Positions 16,622-25,886 are shown, counted from the first letter of the stretch. The stretch: 64,000 nucleotides of DNA from Bacillus_AB infantis_B (GCF_008180445.1 NZ_VTER01000004.1:248001-312000); one strand, 5' to 3'. The notes: generated by a model not told the origin, from the sequence alone. Made by a program: numbers and translations.

Positions 16622-17941
16622 CTAGTTCTTGATTTTCTCCTGAAGAGGCAGGTCAAGCCTGATCAAGTCTTCGAAGCTTTCTCGTTTGACGACAAGGCGC
16701 GCCTCTCCATTTTCTACGAATACAACCGGCGGCCGCGGGATTCGGTTATAGTTGTTGGCCATGGAATATCCGTAGGCTCCTGTACAAAATACAGCCAGAA
16801 GGTCTTCCCGCTCTGCTTTCGGCAAAGGCAGGTCCCATATCAGCATATCGCCTGACTCGCAGCATTTGCCGGCAATGGAGACCGTTTCTTCCGCTTTCTC
16901 CAGCGGCCGGTTGGCAAGCACAGCTTCGTATTTGGCCTGATAAAGGGCCGGACGGATATTATCGCTCATGCCTCCGTCCACCGCCAGGTAATGGCGGACA
17001 TTCGGGACATCCTTTCTTGAGCCTGTCTTATAGAGTGTTGTCCCGGCATCGCCGACAAGCGAACGGCCTGGTTCAATCCAGATTTCCGGCATTTCCATCT
17101 GGTAGCTGCCGGCCAGCTTTTTCACTTCGCTGATGATTTCTTCGACATATTTTGAAGCCGCAATCGGCGCGTCTTCATCTGTATAGCGGATGCCAAAGCC
17201 TCCGCCCAGATTCAGCACAGCCGGTTCATAGGCAAGCTCTTTTTTCCAGATTGACAGTTTTTCAAATATTTTCTCGGCCGCAAGAATGAAGCCGGTCGTT
17301 TCAAAGATTTGTGATCCGATATGGCAGTGAATGCCGAGTGTTTCCAGCCATGGAGTTGATATGGCCTGCTTGAGCGCAGCTTCGGCCTGTCCATTTTGCA
17401 GATCAAAGCCGAATTTGGAATCCTCCTGCCCTGTCAGGATATAATCGTGGGTATGCGCCTCGATTCCCGGTGTCACACGCAGCAGAATCTTGGTTTTCGT
17501 GTTTTTGTTTTCGCAAACTGACTTAAGCAGTTCCAGCTCATCGAAATTGTCTACAACGATGCATCCGACTCCATAGTGAAGAGCCATCTCCAGTTCTTCC
17601 CTGCTCTTATTATTGCCATGGAAGTGGATTCTTTCCACAGGGAATTCAGCCGCCAGAGCGGTATACAGCTCTCCTCCTGAAACCACATCAAGCGACAGGC
17701 CTTCTTCTTCAGCCAGCTGAATCATGGCAATAGATGAAAATGCTTTGCTCGCATAAGCAACCTGGGATTTCACCCCCAGTTCTTCAAATGTCTGCCTGAA
17801 GCCTCTTGCCCTTTCGCGAATCAGTGCCACATCATATACATAAACCGGTGTCCCGAATTGCTTTGCCAATTCAACGGTATCCATTCCGCCGATTTCCAAA
17901 TGAGATTGTCCATTTACTCTTGCTGTCCCATGAAAAAACAT
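16622..17941 (-). CDS. lysA: Diaminopimelate decarboxylase
   Basis: PLP enzyme that converts meso-diaminopimelate to L-lysine, the last step of lysine biosynthesis. The 439-residue protein has the fold-III alanine-racemase-like barrel with the PLP lysine in VAYASKAF, the glycine loop NLGGGFGIRY for PLP phosphate, and the active-site region CCESGDML near residue 360. The start MFFHGTARVNGQSHLEIGG is typical for Bacillus LysA, with GAGGGAG before the ATG. It lies next to spoVAF, as in B. subtilis. No lysine riboswitch is seen upstream. Confidence 0.96.
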   Translation of the reverse strand: MFFHGTARVNGQSHLEIGGMDTVELAKQFGTPVYVYDVALIRERARGFRQTFEELGVKSQVAYASKAFSSIAMIQLAEEEGLSLDVVSGGELYTALAAEFPVERIHFHGNNKSREELEMALHYGVGCIVVDNFDELELLKSVCENKNTKTKILLRVTPGIEAHTHDYILTGQEDSKFGFDLQNGQAEAALKQAISTPWLETLGIHCHIGSQIFETTGFILAAEKIFEKLSIWKKELAYEPAVLNLGGGFGIRYTDEDAPIAASKYVEEIISEVKKLAGSYQMEMPEIWIEPGRSLVGDAGTTLYKTGSRKDVPNVRHYLAVDGGMSDNIRPALYQAKYEAVLANRPLEKAEETVSIAGKCCESGDMLIWDLPLPKAEREDLLAVFCTGAYGYSMANNYNRIPRPPVVFVENGEARLVVKRESFEDLIRLDLPLQEKIKN

Positions 17942-18031
17942 GCTTACTCCCTCATTCCCTCTATACTGTTACTCTTATTATAGACTGCCGCGGCCGCTTT
18001 TTCACAGCCCCGAATAATTCCATGCTATATA

Positions 18032-18065
18032 AAATAGACAGTCCCCATTTCTGAACTGTCTATTT
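18032..18065 (-). terminator. Hairpin after the spoVA operon
   Basis: Perfect 11-bp inverted repeat AAATAGACAGT/ACTGTCTATTT with a 12-nt loop, about 75 bp past the spoVAF stop and before lysA. The T run is short, so termination is probable rather than certain. Confidence 0.55.
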
Positions 18066-18141
18066 CAGCTTCTTTAGTCCTTTATTTAGTTAAAAACTTA
18101 CCATAATTGCCGGAAAACCGCAATTGATATTAGCATAATAT

Positions 18142-19626
18142 TCAATTTTTAGCCGGCTGTTTGAAGCGGTTTTTCGCATGGACGATGCTTGGCCTGATCT
18201 TAGACCCCGGGACAGACCTTCTGATCAGGATCTGCAGAAATGCTTTCGGGCTGAAAGGCAGCAGCGGCCATAAGTATGGCGTGTTCAGCGACCTGATGCT
18301 TGCCAGGAGGAGGATGAACACTGTTATGCTGATAATGAAGCCCGGTGTATGGAAGAGTGCCACGGCAATCAGCATGGCAAGCCTTGCCATCTTATTGGCT
18401 ATACTGAGTTCATAGCTTGGGGTTGAAAAGGTTCCTATAGAAGCAACAGCCACATAGAGGATGACCTCCGGCACAAACAGCCCGACATCGATGGCAATTT
18501 GTCCGATCAGGACGGCTGCTATCAATCCCATTGCCGTTGAAAGAGGTGTAGGCGTATGGATGGCAGCAATCCTCAGGAACTCAATGCCAATATCCGCCAG
18601 GAAGATTTGTATGACAATAGGTATATTCGTCTTCTCATTCGGGCCGATGAACTTGATGGCATCCGGCAGCAATTGCGGCTCCAGAGTAAATAAAAACCAT
18701 AATGGCAGCAGGAATAGTGAGGCGAGCACCCCGATAAAGCGGATCCAGCGGATGAATGTGCCGACTGCCGGCGACTGTCTGTATTCCTCAGCATGCTGCA
18801 GATGGTGGAAAAAGGTTGTCGGCGTGATGATCACACTTGGCGAAGTATCAACGAAAATCAGGACATGCCCTTCCAGCAGATGGGTTGCTCCCACATCGGC
18901 CCTTTCTGTATATCGGACGAGCGGATATGGATTATAACCTTGCTTTAAGAGAAATTCTTCAACCGTTTTATCCGCCATTGTCAGTCCGTCGATATCAATA
19001 GATTGAATTTCCTGCCTGACCACTTCAATCAGGTCTGTACTGGCGACATCCTTAATATAAGCAATCGCTATATCGGTTTTGGAGCGCTCCCCTATCCGCA
19101 TGATTTCAAAGCGGAGCCGCTCATCCCTGATCCGCCTTCTGGTCAGGGCGGTATTAACAATAATATTTTCTACATATCCATCCCTTGACCCCCGGACAAC
19201 TTTCTCTGTATCGGGCTCCTCCGGTGTTCTGCCGGGATAGCTTCTGACATCGACAACAAGTCCTGTCGTCTCTCCTTCAACCAGTATAACAATCAGCCCG
19301 GACAGCACCTGGTCCACCAGTTCATCCATTGTTTCAATCGGCTGAACCGACTGATTGACAATGCGGTTTTTCACGATATTGAAAACGTTTGAGGACAGTT
19401 TCTCGTGATCATTGATCTCCACGAGCTCTTCAAGGATTTGGGTGATAAAAGAAGTATCGCATAATCCATTTACATAATAAATCTGGATTTCTTTCTTCAG
19501 GATCTGCAGCTTCCTGACACCCAGGTCAAAGCTGACGCCAAGCCCGATGCGCTCTTTCATGAAGTCTTCGTTTCTGCCGGGTGATTCTGAAATAGAAGTT
19601 TTGTTTTTCTTTTTAGTTTCCGCCAT
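18142..19626 (-). CDS. spoVAF: Stage V sporulation protein AF (GerA-family membrane protein)
   Basis: Membrane protein homologous to germinant-receptor A subunits, made in the forespore and implicated in germination. From ATG 19626 it has 494 residues: a soluble N-terminal domain followed by about five transmembrane segments from residue 285 on (PLWFLFTLEP, SIGTFSTPSYELSIANKMAR). I chose this start because AAAGGAG lies 8 bases upstream and the length then matches B. subtilis SpoVAF; the longer in-frame start is inside spoVAEA. It overlaps spoVAEA by 14 bp. Confidence 0.93.
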   Translation of the reverse strand: MAETKKKNKTSISESPGRNEDFMKERIGLGVSFDLGVRKLQILKKEIQIYYVNGLCDTSFITQILEELVEINDHEKLSSNVFNIVKNRIVNQSVQPIETMDELVDQVLSGLIVILVEGETTGLVVDVRSYPGRTPEEPDTEKVVRGSRDGYVENIIVNTALTRRRIRDERLRFEIMRIGERSKTDIAIAYIKDVASTDLIEVVRQEIQSIDIDGLTMADKTVEEFLLKQGYNPYPLVRYTERADVGATHLLEGHVLIFVDTSPSVIITPTTFFHHLQHAEEYRQSPAVGTFIRWIRFIGVLASLFLLPLWFLFTLEPQLLPDAIKFIGPNEKTNIPIVIQIFLADIGIEFLRIAAIHTPTPLSTAMGLIAAVLIGQIAIDVGLFVPEVILYVAVASIGTFSTPSYELSIANKMARLAMLIAVALFHTPGFIISITVFILLLASIRSLNTPYLWPLLPFSPKAFLQILIRRSVPGSKIRPSIVHAKNRFKQPAKN

Positions 19627-20188
19627 AAAATCCGCTCCTTTCCAGAATGAGTTCCACTGCCTTTTTGGTGATAGGAGAGCCTTTTTCATAATGATCTCTT
19701 CGTGACATTTTGCCGATATCGCCGATTCCGACAATCAGCGGGACATCCAATTCGTCGAGGCAGTAGACTGTATCCCCGTTCATTTTTCCAATTTCCATTT
19801 CAGGGACACCAAGCTTGTCTACACCATACGGAGTAAGCTCGCCGTACCGGTCGACACATACATCCACATGCGTCCATTCCGCCTGCCTTGTTTTTGAAGC
19901 AACTGCTATTACACCGAGCACCTCAATATCTTCATGCTCTGCCACATATTTAAGGGCCGTTTCACCAAGCCCTTCGCCGACATAGCCGGAGTCATCAAAC
20001 ATGACAAGTACAGGATCATTGGGGGCTTTCTTAATCATCTTCACGATATCAGGTCCTGACAAAACAGATGGATTTCCGTGGGACATAGAGATGCATCTGC
20101 CGCCAATATCCTTCGCTACATGCTCTGCAGTCCTTCTTGCATACTCATCGCCATCTGTAATCAGTATGACTTTCCTGCGTTCATCCAT
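19613..20188 (-). CDS. spoVAEA: Stage V sporulation protein AE, SpoVAEa
   Basis: Soluble forespore protein of the spoVA locus. The 191-residue product begins MDERRKVILITDGDEYARRTAEHVAKD (read in pieces) and has MFDDSGYVGEGLGE, AVASKTRQAEWTHVDV and LDELDVPLIVGIGDIGKM. These match SpoVAEA. In B. subtilis the genes spoVAC, spoVAD and spoVAEB lie between spoVAB and this gene. Here spoVAB ends only 28 bp upstream, so those three are absent from the operon. Confidence 0.93.
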   Translation of the reverse strand: MDERRKVILITDGDEYARRTAEHVAKDIGGRCISMSHGNPSVLSGPDIVKMIKKAPNDPVLVMFDDSGYVGEGLGETALKYVAEHEDIEVLGVIAVASKTRQAEWTHVDVCVDRYGELTPYGVDKLGVPEMEIGKMNGDTVYCLDELDVPLIVGIGDIGKMSRRDHYEKGSPITKKAVELILERSGFYGGN

Positions 20189-20216
20189 TGCTTTGATGTC
20201 CTTTCGCTTTACATAG

Positions 20217-20639
20217 TCAGTCTACAAAATACATCCAGTGAAACAGCGATCCAAATACTTTCCCAAATACGATGGCCATCAGCAGCACAACTATTTTGCC
20301 GTCAATGCCAAGCCTTTTGGCCAGGAGCGGCAGGACGTTAAGCACTTCTGTAAGGGCTGCGGCCACCATCCCAACAAAAATCCCGCCTGCCAGACCGAAA
20401 AGGACAAGGATAAATCCCGGAAAGTAAAGCCGCGGGTCCTGAAGGCTAGCAGATGTTCCTGCAACCGCCCCGATTACAACCGCCCATTCATAGTGATGAA
20501 TCATTTTCATTGTCTTTGACAGCTGGGTCAGCCTTGGAATGATCCCCAGCACAGTCAGAAACGCAACAAATCCCGCCCCCACAGAGACGCCTCCCGCAAA
20601 TCCCAGGAAAATGACGATAATGATGCTAATGGTCATCAA
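20217..20639 (-). CDS. spoVAB: Stage V sporulation protein AB
   Basis: Small forespore membrane protein of the SpoVA system, which moves dipicolinic acid across the spore inner membrane. The 140-residue protein has four to five transmembrane helices and the family motifs GGVSVGAGFVAFLTVLGIIP, AAALTEVLNVLPLLAKRLG and GKVFGSLFHWMYF. It overlaps the spoVAA end by 14 bp. The next gene is spoVAEA rather than spoVAC. Confidence 0.94.
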   Translation of the reverse strand: MMTISIIIVIFLGFAGGVSVGAGFVAFLTVLGIIPRLTQLSKTMKMIHHYEWAVVIGAVAGTSASLQDPRLYFPGFILVLFGLAGGIFVGMVAAALTEVLNVLPLLAKRLGIDGKIVVLLMAIVFGKVFGSLFHWMYFVD

Positions 20640-21246
20640 GGTTTTTCATGCTTTCTTTATTTTCATGCATGATGACATACCGGTCGAGATCCTGCTGGTA
20701 ATTGAACATTTCAACCTCCAGCGGGCTGGGCTCCTCATTGAGCCTTTTTTTGAAAACATGATTGAAGAATATGATCATGCCGAGTCCAAGGCCGAGTGAA
20801 TAAGGGATTTGAAACAGCAGGGGCTTTTTCTCCACTTTGCCGGTGATGATTGTATAAATCCGCTGATGCACTGTCTGCATGCTGACATCTTCATGGAAAT
20901 TCATGATTGTCAGTGCGGCACCAAAAAACAGCAAAAACCAGATCAGCAGGAAAAACGCTGTGGATGCTTTTTTCTTTTTATAGACCACCTCAATGATTGT
21001 CTGGGAGGGACCGACAGCCTGTATATCGAGCTGCAGCTTTTCTGCGGCAATGGCCTGGATCACCTGGACAATGTCAATGACAATGATATTCCGGTCATGA
21101 TCTGAAACGTGATGGATGGAAAGATTTCCTAACCGTTCATAAAGTGTTTCATCTGCAATAATCAAGGCAATGTCCTTTAGCTGGATGGAAGCCTGCGGAC
21201 GCACTTGAATACGGTTCCTGAGCCGGACATAAACCGTTTTTTCCAT
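20626..21246 (-). CDS. spoVAA: Stage V sporulation protein AA
   Basis: First gene of the spoVA operon. From ATG 21246 the protein has 206 residues, as in B. subtilis. The N-terminal half is a cytoplasmic domain (MEKTVYVRLRNRIQVRP at the start), followed by two transmembrane segments near 95-113 and 142-160 and a charged tail. The longer in-frame start 20 codons earlier is rejected because GGGAAGTGA precedes this ATG. Upstream AATACTA resembles a sigma-G -10, but no convincing -35 accompanies it. Confidence 0.93.
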   Translation of the reverse strand: MEKTVYVRLRNRIQVRPQASIQLKDIALIIADETLYERLGNLSIHHVSDHDRNIIVIDIVQVIQAIAAEKLQLDIQAVGPSQTIIEVVYKKKKASTAFFLLIWFLLFFGAALTIMNFHEDVSMQTVHQRIYTIITGKVEKKPLLFQIPYSLGLGLGMIIFFNHVFKKRLNEEPSPLEVEMFNYQQDLDRYVIMHENKESMKNLDDH

Positions 21247-21367
21247 TATGATCACTTCCCAAACAGTGTTTTCCTTGTATAAATAGTATTCGTAATAAAA
21301 TTCCAATCATGATGACCAAAAATTGGGGATAATGGAAAGACGCCCTGGACTGCCCGGGAATCAGCAC

Positions 21368-21409
21368 AAAAAAAAAGACCGGATGGATTCACATATCCAT
21401 CCGGTCTTT
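21368..21409 (-). terminator. Terminator overlapping the end of sigF
   Basis: Perfect 15-bp inverted repeat AAAGACCGGATGGAT/ATCCATCCGGTCTTT with a 6-nt loop, followed by nine or more T on the minus strand. The 5' arm lies inside the last codons of sigF. Confidence 0.93.
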
Positions 21410-22147
21410 CATCTGCTGCAGGATTTTTTTCTCGAGCCGGGAGACCTGCACCTGTGATATTCCCAGCCTTGCTGCCACTTCAGACTGTGTCTGATCTTTA
21501 TAATATCTGAGATAAACAATCAGCCTTTCCCGCTCATCCAGCTCACGGATTGCCTCTTTGAGGGCTATCTGGTCAAACCACTTGCCATCATTGCCATCAT
21601 CGATCTGATCCAGCAGTGTGATAGGGTCGCCGTCGTTTTCATATACAGTTTCATGAATGGAGGATGGCGTCCTGCCTGCTTCCTGGGCAAGGATGATATC
21701 CTCCGGAGGGATTTCCAGATAAGCGGAAAGCTCTGTTACAGTCGGAATCCTTCCAAAAGTCTTGGTCAGCTCGTCTTTTGCCTTGCGGATTTTATTTCCC
21801 ATTTCCTTCAGGGAGCGGCTCACCTTCACAGTTCCATCATCCCGGATGAAACGCTGTATCTCCCCGATGATCATAGGAACGGCATAGGTCGAAAACTTCA
21901 CATCATAGCTCAGATCAAATTTATCAACCGACTTCAAGAGGCCGATGCAGCCGATCTGGAATAAATCATCCGGCTCATATCCTCTGTTGAGAAAACGCTG
22001 GACCACTGACCAGACCAGCCTCATGTTTTTCTGGACAATCGTGTCCCGTGCCCCCTGATCTCCTGCCTGGCTTTTTTGTATGAGCTCTTTTACCTCGTGA
22101 TCCTTAAGATACGTCTGGGTCTTATCTGTCTTTACCTCCACATCCAT
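21389..22147 (-). CDS. sigF: RNA polymerase sigma-F factor (SpoIIAC)
   Basis: First compartment-specific sporulation sigma factor, active in the forespore. The 252-residue sigma-70 protein shows region 2 (LVWSVVQRFLNRGYEPDDLF, QIGCIGLLKSVDKFD), region 3 and region 4 with the helix-turn-helix QSEVAARLGISQVQVSRLEK near residues 220-240. It is the third gene of spoIIA, 12 bp after spoIIAB, and its activity is controlled by the two genes before it. The terminator starts inside its last codons. Confidence 0.97.
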   Translation of the reverse strand: MDVEVKTDKTQTYLKDHEVKELIQKSQAGDQGARDTIVQKNMRLVWSVVQRFLNRGYEPDDLFQIGCIGLLKSVDKFDLSYDVKFSTYAVPMIIGEIQRFIRDDGTVKVSRSLKEMGNKIRKAKDELTKTFGRIPTVTELSAYLEIPPEDIILAQEAGRTPSSIHETVYENDGDPITLLDQIDDGNDGKWFDQIALKEAIRELDERERLIVYLRYYKDQTQSEVAARLGISQVQVSRLEKKILQQMKDRMDM

Positions 22148-22159
22148 AGCATGACTCCC

Positions 22160-22600
22160 TTAATTGCATAGCATTTTACTGTTTGATAAATGCTTCCTTA
22201 AACGGATTTCGGTGCCTTCTCCTGGGTGTGAGCGAACTTCTATCTCATCCATGAAATTTTCCATGATTGTAAAGCCCATGCCGGAACGTTCCAGCTCTGG
22301 TTTGGTTGTAAACAGCGGCTGCCTGGCCTCTTCCACATCCCCGATCCCGAGTCCTTCATCTCTGATTGTCATATCAATGAAGCCGTCCTCAATGCTGACA
22401 GAAATATAGACAATCCCTCTGCTGTCATTGTCATAGCCATGGATGATCGAGTTGGTAACTGCCTCTGATACGACCGTCTTGATTTCAGTCAGTTCATCCA
22501 TTGTGGGATCAAGCTGGGCGATGAAAGCCGCGACAGTCACACGGGCAAAGGACTCATTCTGGCTCAAAGCGCTGAATTTCAGATTCATTTCATTTTTCAT
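22160..22600 (-). CDS. spoIIAB: Anti-sigma-F factor SpoIIAB
   Basis: Dimeric serine kinase that binds and blocks sigma-F and phosphorylates SpoIIAA. The 146-residue GHKL-type protein has the N box EAVTNSIIHGY near residue 50, the G1 box IRDEGLGIGD near 80 and the G2 region LERSGMGFTIMENFMD near 105. It begins 2 bp after spoIIAA and 12 bp before sigF, in the canonical switch operon. Confidence 0.97.
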   Translation of the reverse strand: MKNEMNLKFSALSQNESFARVTVAAFIAQLDPTMDELTEIKTVVSEAVTNSIIHGYDNDSRGIVYISVSIEDGFIDMTIRDEGLGIGDVEEARQPLFTTKPELERSGMGFTIMENFMDEIEVRSHPGEGTEIRLRKHLSNSKMLCN

Positions 22601-22602
22601 TG

Positions 22603-22953
22603 TCAGGCAACCCCCAATCGCTGAAGTGCAAATTCTTCAGTCGGCTCAAGACGGATGATTTTAAACAGCCCGGACATATCGAATAGCCTCTGTACCGCCG
22701 GTGAAATGGCACAGACGACCATTTCGCCGTGAAGCTGCTTAATTTGCTTATACCTGCCCAGGATCACTCCAAGGCCTGAGCTGTCCATAAAGGATAATTG
22801 CTCCAGATTGAGGACAATATGGCGGATACCATATGATTCTATGGCGTTTGTTGCCTTTTCCCTTAATTCATCTGCCGAATGGTGGTCCAATTCTCCGCTT
22901 AAGCGGATGCACAGCACATCATTTTTTACTTCCAATCCAATCATCAGACTCAT
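22603..22953 (-). CDS. spoIIAA: Anti-anti-sigma factor SpoIIAA
   Basis: STAS-domain protein which, when dephosphorylated, frees sigma-F from SpoIIAB. From ATG 22953 it has 116 residues, with the phosphorylation motif FMDSSGLGVILGRY (Ser58/Ser59). The ATG is preceded by GGAGG at 9 bases; a longer in-frame start 25 codons upstream is rejected on family length. It is the first gene of spoIIA. A sigma-H promoter is expected upstream, but I could not identify one with confidence. Confidence 0.96.
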   Translation of the reverse strand: MSLMIGLEVKNDVLCIRLSGELDHHSADELREKATNAIESYGIRHIVLNLEQLSFMDSSGLGVILGRYKQIKQLHGEMVVCAISPAVQRLFDMSGLFKIIRLEPTEEFALQRLGVA

Positions 22954-23140
22954 GACTGATAGCCTCCTTCTCTGCTGCCGGAACCATTTACAGATCCGGC
23001 CCGCTGTCCATGCCTTATTCTCCTGCATGGATCAAGCCTTTCTAGAGAGTCAATTTCGCTGAAGGAGGCCCTTATTCCTTCCTGGAGGCAAAACTAGTGC
23101 GGTTTCGCTAAATTTTCCTTGATGCGCCTTTTTTTCGACA

Positions 23141-24301
23141 TCAGCTTGATTTCGTGAAAATGCCGAGAGCCCGTTTATAGAGCGTCCACCAGCCAGCTTC
23201 TTTCACTTCGCTTTTGGCCACCAGCGGACTTTCCACGATTGTCTTCCCATCTTTCTCAACTTTCAGCGTACCAATTTGATCGCCTTTAGCGATTGGGGCT
23301 TTAAGATCTTTTTTCAGGACGACCGTTTTCTTGACTGCCTTTGTATCTTCGCCTTTTTTCGTCAGCAGTGAGATCGGCTCGCTTGTCAGAGCTTCGACCT
23401 GCTTTTTCTCTCCTTTGCTGACTTTGGCAGAACCTAAAGCTTCATTCCGCTTGTACATTGGATGTGTCTCATACTGGCTGAAAGCATAATCCAGCATCTT
23501 GGTTACCTGAGCATTTCTTTCTTTTGATGTTGGAGCACCAAAGACAACTGCGATTACCCTCATCCCGTTTTTCTCAGCTGTAGCTGTCAGGCAATATTTC
23601 GCTTCATTTGTAAAGCCTGTCTTCAATCCGTCAACTCCCGGATAGAAGCGGACCAGCCTGTTTGTATTGACCAGCCAGAATTTCTTGTCGGTATCTTCCC
23701 TTAAATAAGCTTCATATGTTCCTGTAAACTTGGTTATGCCTTCATATTTCAGCAATTCCTTTGCCATAAGGGCCATATCATGGGCTGTGCTGTAGTGCTC
23801 GGTTACAGGCAGGCCTGTTGCATTCTTGAAAATCGTGTCCTTCAAGCCAAGGTCCTTCGCTTTCTTATTCATCAGCTTGACGAATTCTTCTTCTGAACCG
23901 GCGAGCCTTTCTGCCATGGCAACAGATGCATCATTTCCTGATCCGATGGCAATCCCCTTCAGCATCTGTTCTGTTGTCATTTCTTCGCCCGGTTCCAGGA
24001 ATATTTGCGAGCCGCCCATGCTTGCTGCATATTCACTTGCCCTGATCTTTTCATCCATGGAAAGCTTGCCTTTATCAATCGCTTCCATGATCAAAAGCAT
24101 GGTCATGATCTTAGTCATGCTTGCTGGAGGCAGCTGTTCATTGCTGTTCTGCTCATATAAAACAGCCCCGGTATCCCGCTCAATCAAGATAGCCGATTTT
24201 ACGTTGTCAACCAGCTTGACACCGCTTTCTTCGGCTAAGGCTGCCGGTGCCATCATTGCTGATAGTAAAACAAACACCATTATAGAAACGATTCGCTTCA
24301 T
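23141..24301 (-). CDS. dacF: D-alanyl-D-alanine carboxypeptidase DacF
   Basis: Forespore-expressed serine carboxypeptidase acting with DacB on cortex cross-linking. From ATG 24301 the protein has 386 residues: a signal peptide (1-23, ending ALA-EE), SMTK with catalytic Ser61 and Lys64, SGN in GIAIGSGNDASVAM, KTG in DGLKTGFTNEA, and a C-terminal PBP5-type domain ending in an amphipathic helix. GGAGGG sits 7 bases before this ATG, and an upstream in-frame ATG is part of that ribosome site. It lies just before spoIIA, as in B. subtilis. Confidence 0.95.
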   Translation of the reverse strand: MKRIVSIMVFVLLSAMMAPAALAEESGVKLVDNVKSAILIERDTGAVLYEQNSNEQLPPASMTKIMTMLLIMEAIDKGKLSMDEKIRASEYAASMGGSQIFLEPGEEMTTEQMLKGIAIGSGNDASVAMAERLAGSEEEFVKLMNKKAKDLGLKDTIFKNATGLPVTEHYSTAHDMALMAKELLKYEGITKFTGTYEAYLREDTDKKFWLVNTNRLVRFYPGVDGLKTGFTNEAKYCLTATAEKNGMRVIAVVFGAPTSKERNAQVTKMLDYAFSQYETHPMYKRNEALGSAKVSKGEKKQVEALTSEPISLLTKKGEDTKAVKKTVVLKKDLKAPIAKGDQIGTLKVEKDGKTIVESPLVAKSEVKEAGWWTLYKRALGIFTKSS

Positions 24302-24514
24302 CACATAACCCTCCATTCTTTATAGCCTCCATTTTTTCCAAAGGAGACAAATTTATACAATAAATTGGCGGAGGCATGGTTTTTATTTTACATGAGCCGT
24401 TTTAGATGGAATGCTAAGTTCAGGGACTGTGAATCAGAGGGTTTCTTTGATTTCCGGAAGGGTGAAGATTTTTTGGTACTTGGGCTTGCACTGCGGATGG
24501 GACAAATCAAGACA

Positions 24515-24545
24515 TAAAAAAGCTGCACCCCTTCAGGATGCAGCT
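24515..24545 (-). terminator. Terminator after pdp
   Basis: On the minus strand, the stem AGCTGCA/TGCAGCT with an 11-nt loop is followed by six T; about 15 bp after the pdp stop. Confidence 0.85.
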
Positions 24546-24558
24546 GTTCAATACAATC

Positions 24559-25863
24559 TTATTCAGTAATTTCTTCATGCACCAGTACAGGAGCATCTAC
24601 TTTGGCAGCTTTGATTTTGATATTGCTGTAAAGGCGCTCTTTGACTTCTTCTACGTCCTCGAAGTTGCTGTAGATGGTGGCAAGCGATTCTCCTTTAGAG
24701 ACAGTGTCGCCTATCTTCTTGCGGAGCATCAGGCCGACAGCAAGGTCAATTTCAGACTCTTTTGTCGCCCTGCCTGCTCCAAGTACCATAGCAGCCGTTC
24801 CCACTGCATCTGCGACGATTTCAGAGACATAGCCGTCCTCTTTTGCATCAAGCTCGTATACATATTCAGCCTGCGGCAAACGGGAAGGATCATCGACAAC
24901 AGAAGCGTCCCCTCCCTGTGAGCTGAGGAAGGTTTTCATTGCTTCAAGGGCAGATCCGTCCTTGATTGCCTGTTCCAGCATTTCTCGTGCTTGTGCCGGG
25001 GTTTCTGCCTTTTCAGCCAGCACAACCATATGGCTGCCGAGTACAAGGCAAAGCTCAGTCAGATCTTCCGGCCCTTCGCCTCTTAATGTGTCGATCGCTT
25101 CTTTTACTTCCAAGGCATTGCCGATGGCAAAGCCAAGCGGCTGGCTCATGTCTGAAATGACTGCCATCGTCTTGCGGCCTACATTGTTCCCGATCCTTAC
25201 CATTGCTTTAGCAAGCTCTCTGGAATCATCCAGCGTCTTCATGAAGGCGCCTGCCCCGGTTTTCACATCAAGGACAATGGCATCTGCGCCTGCTGCAATC
25301 TTTTTGCTCATGATGGAGCTCGCAATCAGCGGGATGCTGTCTACCGTCGCCGTCACATCCCGGAGGGCATATAATTTTTTATCCGCCGGCGTGAGGTTTC
25401 CGCTCTGTCCGATGACGGCAATTTTGTTCTGGTTGACCAGCTTGATGAATTCTTCGTTCTCTATTTCTACATGGAAGCCTTCGACCGCTTCCAGCTTGTC
25501 TATGGTACCGCCTGTATGGCCAAGGCCGCGCCCGGACATTTTCGCCACTGGTACACCAACAGCCGCTACAAGAGGGCCGAGCACCAGTGTAGTGGTATCG
25601 CCGACTCCCCCTGTGGAGTGCTTGTCGACTTTAATGCCTTCGATTTTTGACAGGTCGATTCTATCCCCAGATTCTACCATGCTCATCGTCAGGTCGGCTC
25701 TCTCGTTTTCTGTCATGCCCTGGAAAAAGATTGCCATTGTCAAAGCACTGATCTGGTAGTCAGGAATTGAACCGTCAGTATAGCCTTTTATTATGAATTG
25801 GATTTCTTCCGAAGACAGCTCTTTGCCGTCGCGTTTCTTTTCTATCAAGTCCACCATTCTCAT
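24559..25863 (-). CDS. pdp: Pyrimidine-nucleoside phosphorylase
   Basis: Phosphorolytic cleavage of uridine, deoxyuridine and thymidine to base and (deoxy)ribose-1-phosphate. From ATG 25863 it has 434 residues. Motifs: DKHSTGGVGDTTTLVLGP (phosphate-binding), KMSGRGLGHTGGTIDKLEA, and LIASSIMSKKIAAGADAIVL. The start with AAAGTGGTGA ahead of ATG is preferred to a GTG four codons earlier. In B. subtilis pdp belongs to a different operon (with deoC and nupC); here it follows punA and drm, giving a single nucleoside-degradation operon. Confidence 0.95.
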   Translation of the reverse strand: MRMVDLIEKKRDGKELSSEEIQFIIKGYTDGSIPDYQISALTMAIFFQGMTENERADLTMSMVESGDRIDLSKIEGIKVDKHSTGGVGDTTTLVLGPLVAAVGVPVAKMSGRGLGHTGGTIDKLEAVEGFHVEIENEEFIKLVNQNKIAVIGQSGNLTPADKKLYALRDVTATVDSIPLIASSIMSKKIAAGADAIVLDVKTGAGAFMKTLDDSRELAKAMVRIGNNVGRKTMAVISDMSQPLGFAIGNALEVKEAIDTLRGEGPEDLTELCLVLGSHMVVLAEKAETPAQAREMLEQAIKDGSALEAMKTFLSSQGGDASVVDDPSRLPQAEYVYELDAKEDGYVSEIVADAVGTAAMVLGAGRATKESEIDLAVGLMLRKKIGDTVSKGESLATIYSNFEDVEEVKERLYSNIKIKAAKVDAPVLVHEEITE

Positions 25864-25886
25864 TTTCGTCACCACTTTTTCTTTAT

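Noticed and set aside
17942..18031. Lysine riboswitch upstream of lysA
   Set aside because: The gap is only about 90 bp of unstructured sequence before the hairpin, with no L-box motifs.
22954..23140. Sigma-H promoter of spoIIA
   Set aside because: Expected from B. subtilis, and AGGA- and GAAT-like pieces are present, but no pair has correct spacing, so I did not call it.
24962..25759. 265-codon plus-strand open frame
   Set aside because: Antisense to pdp, with no ribosome site and a low-complexity Ser/Thr-rich translation typical of a reversed gene.
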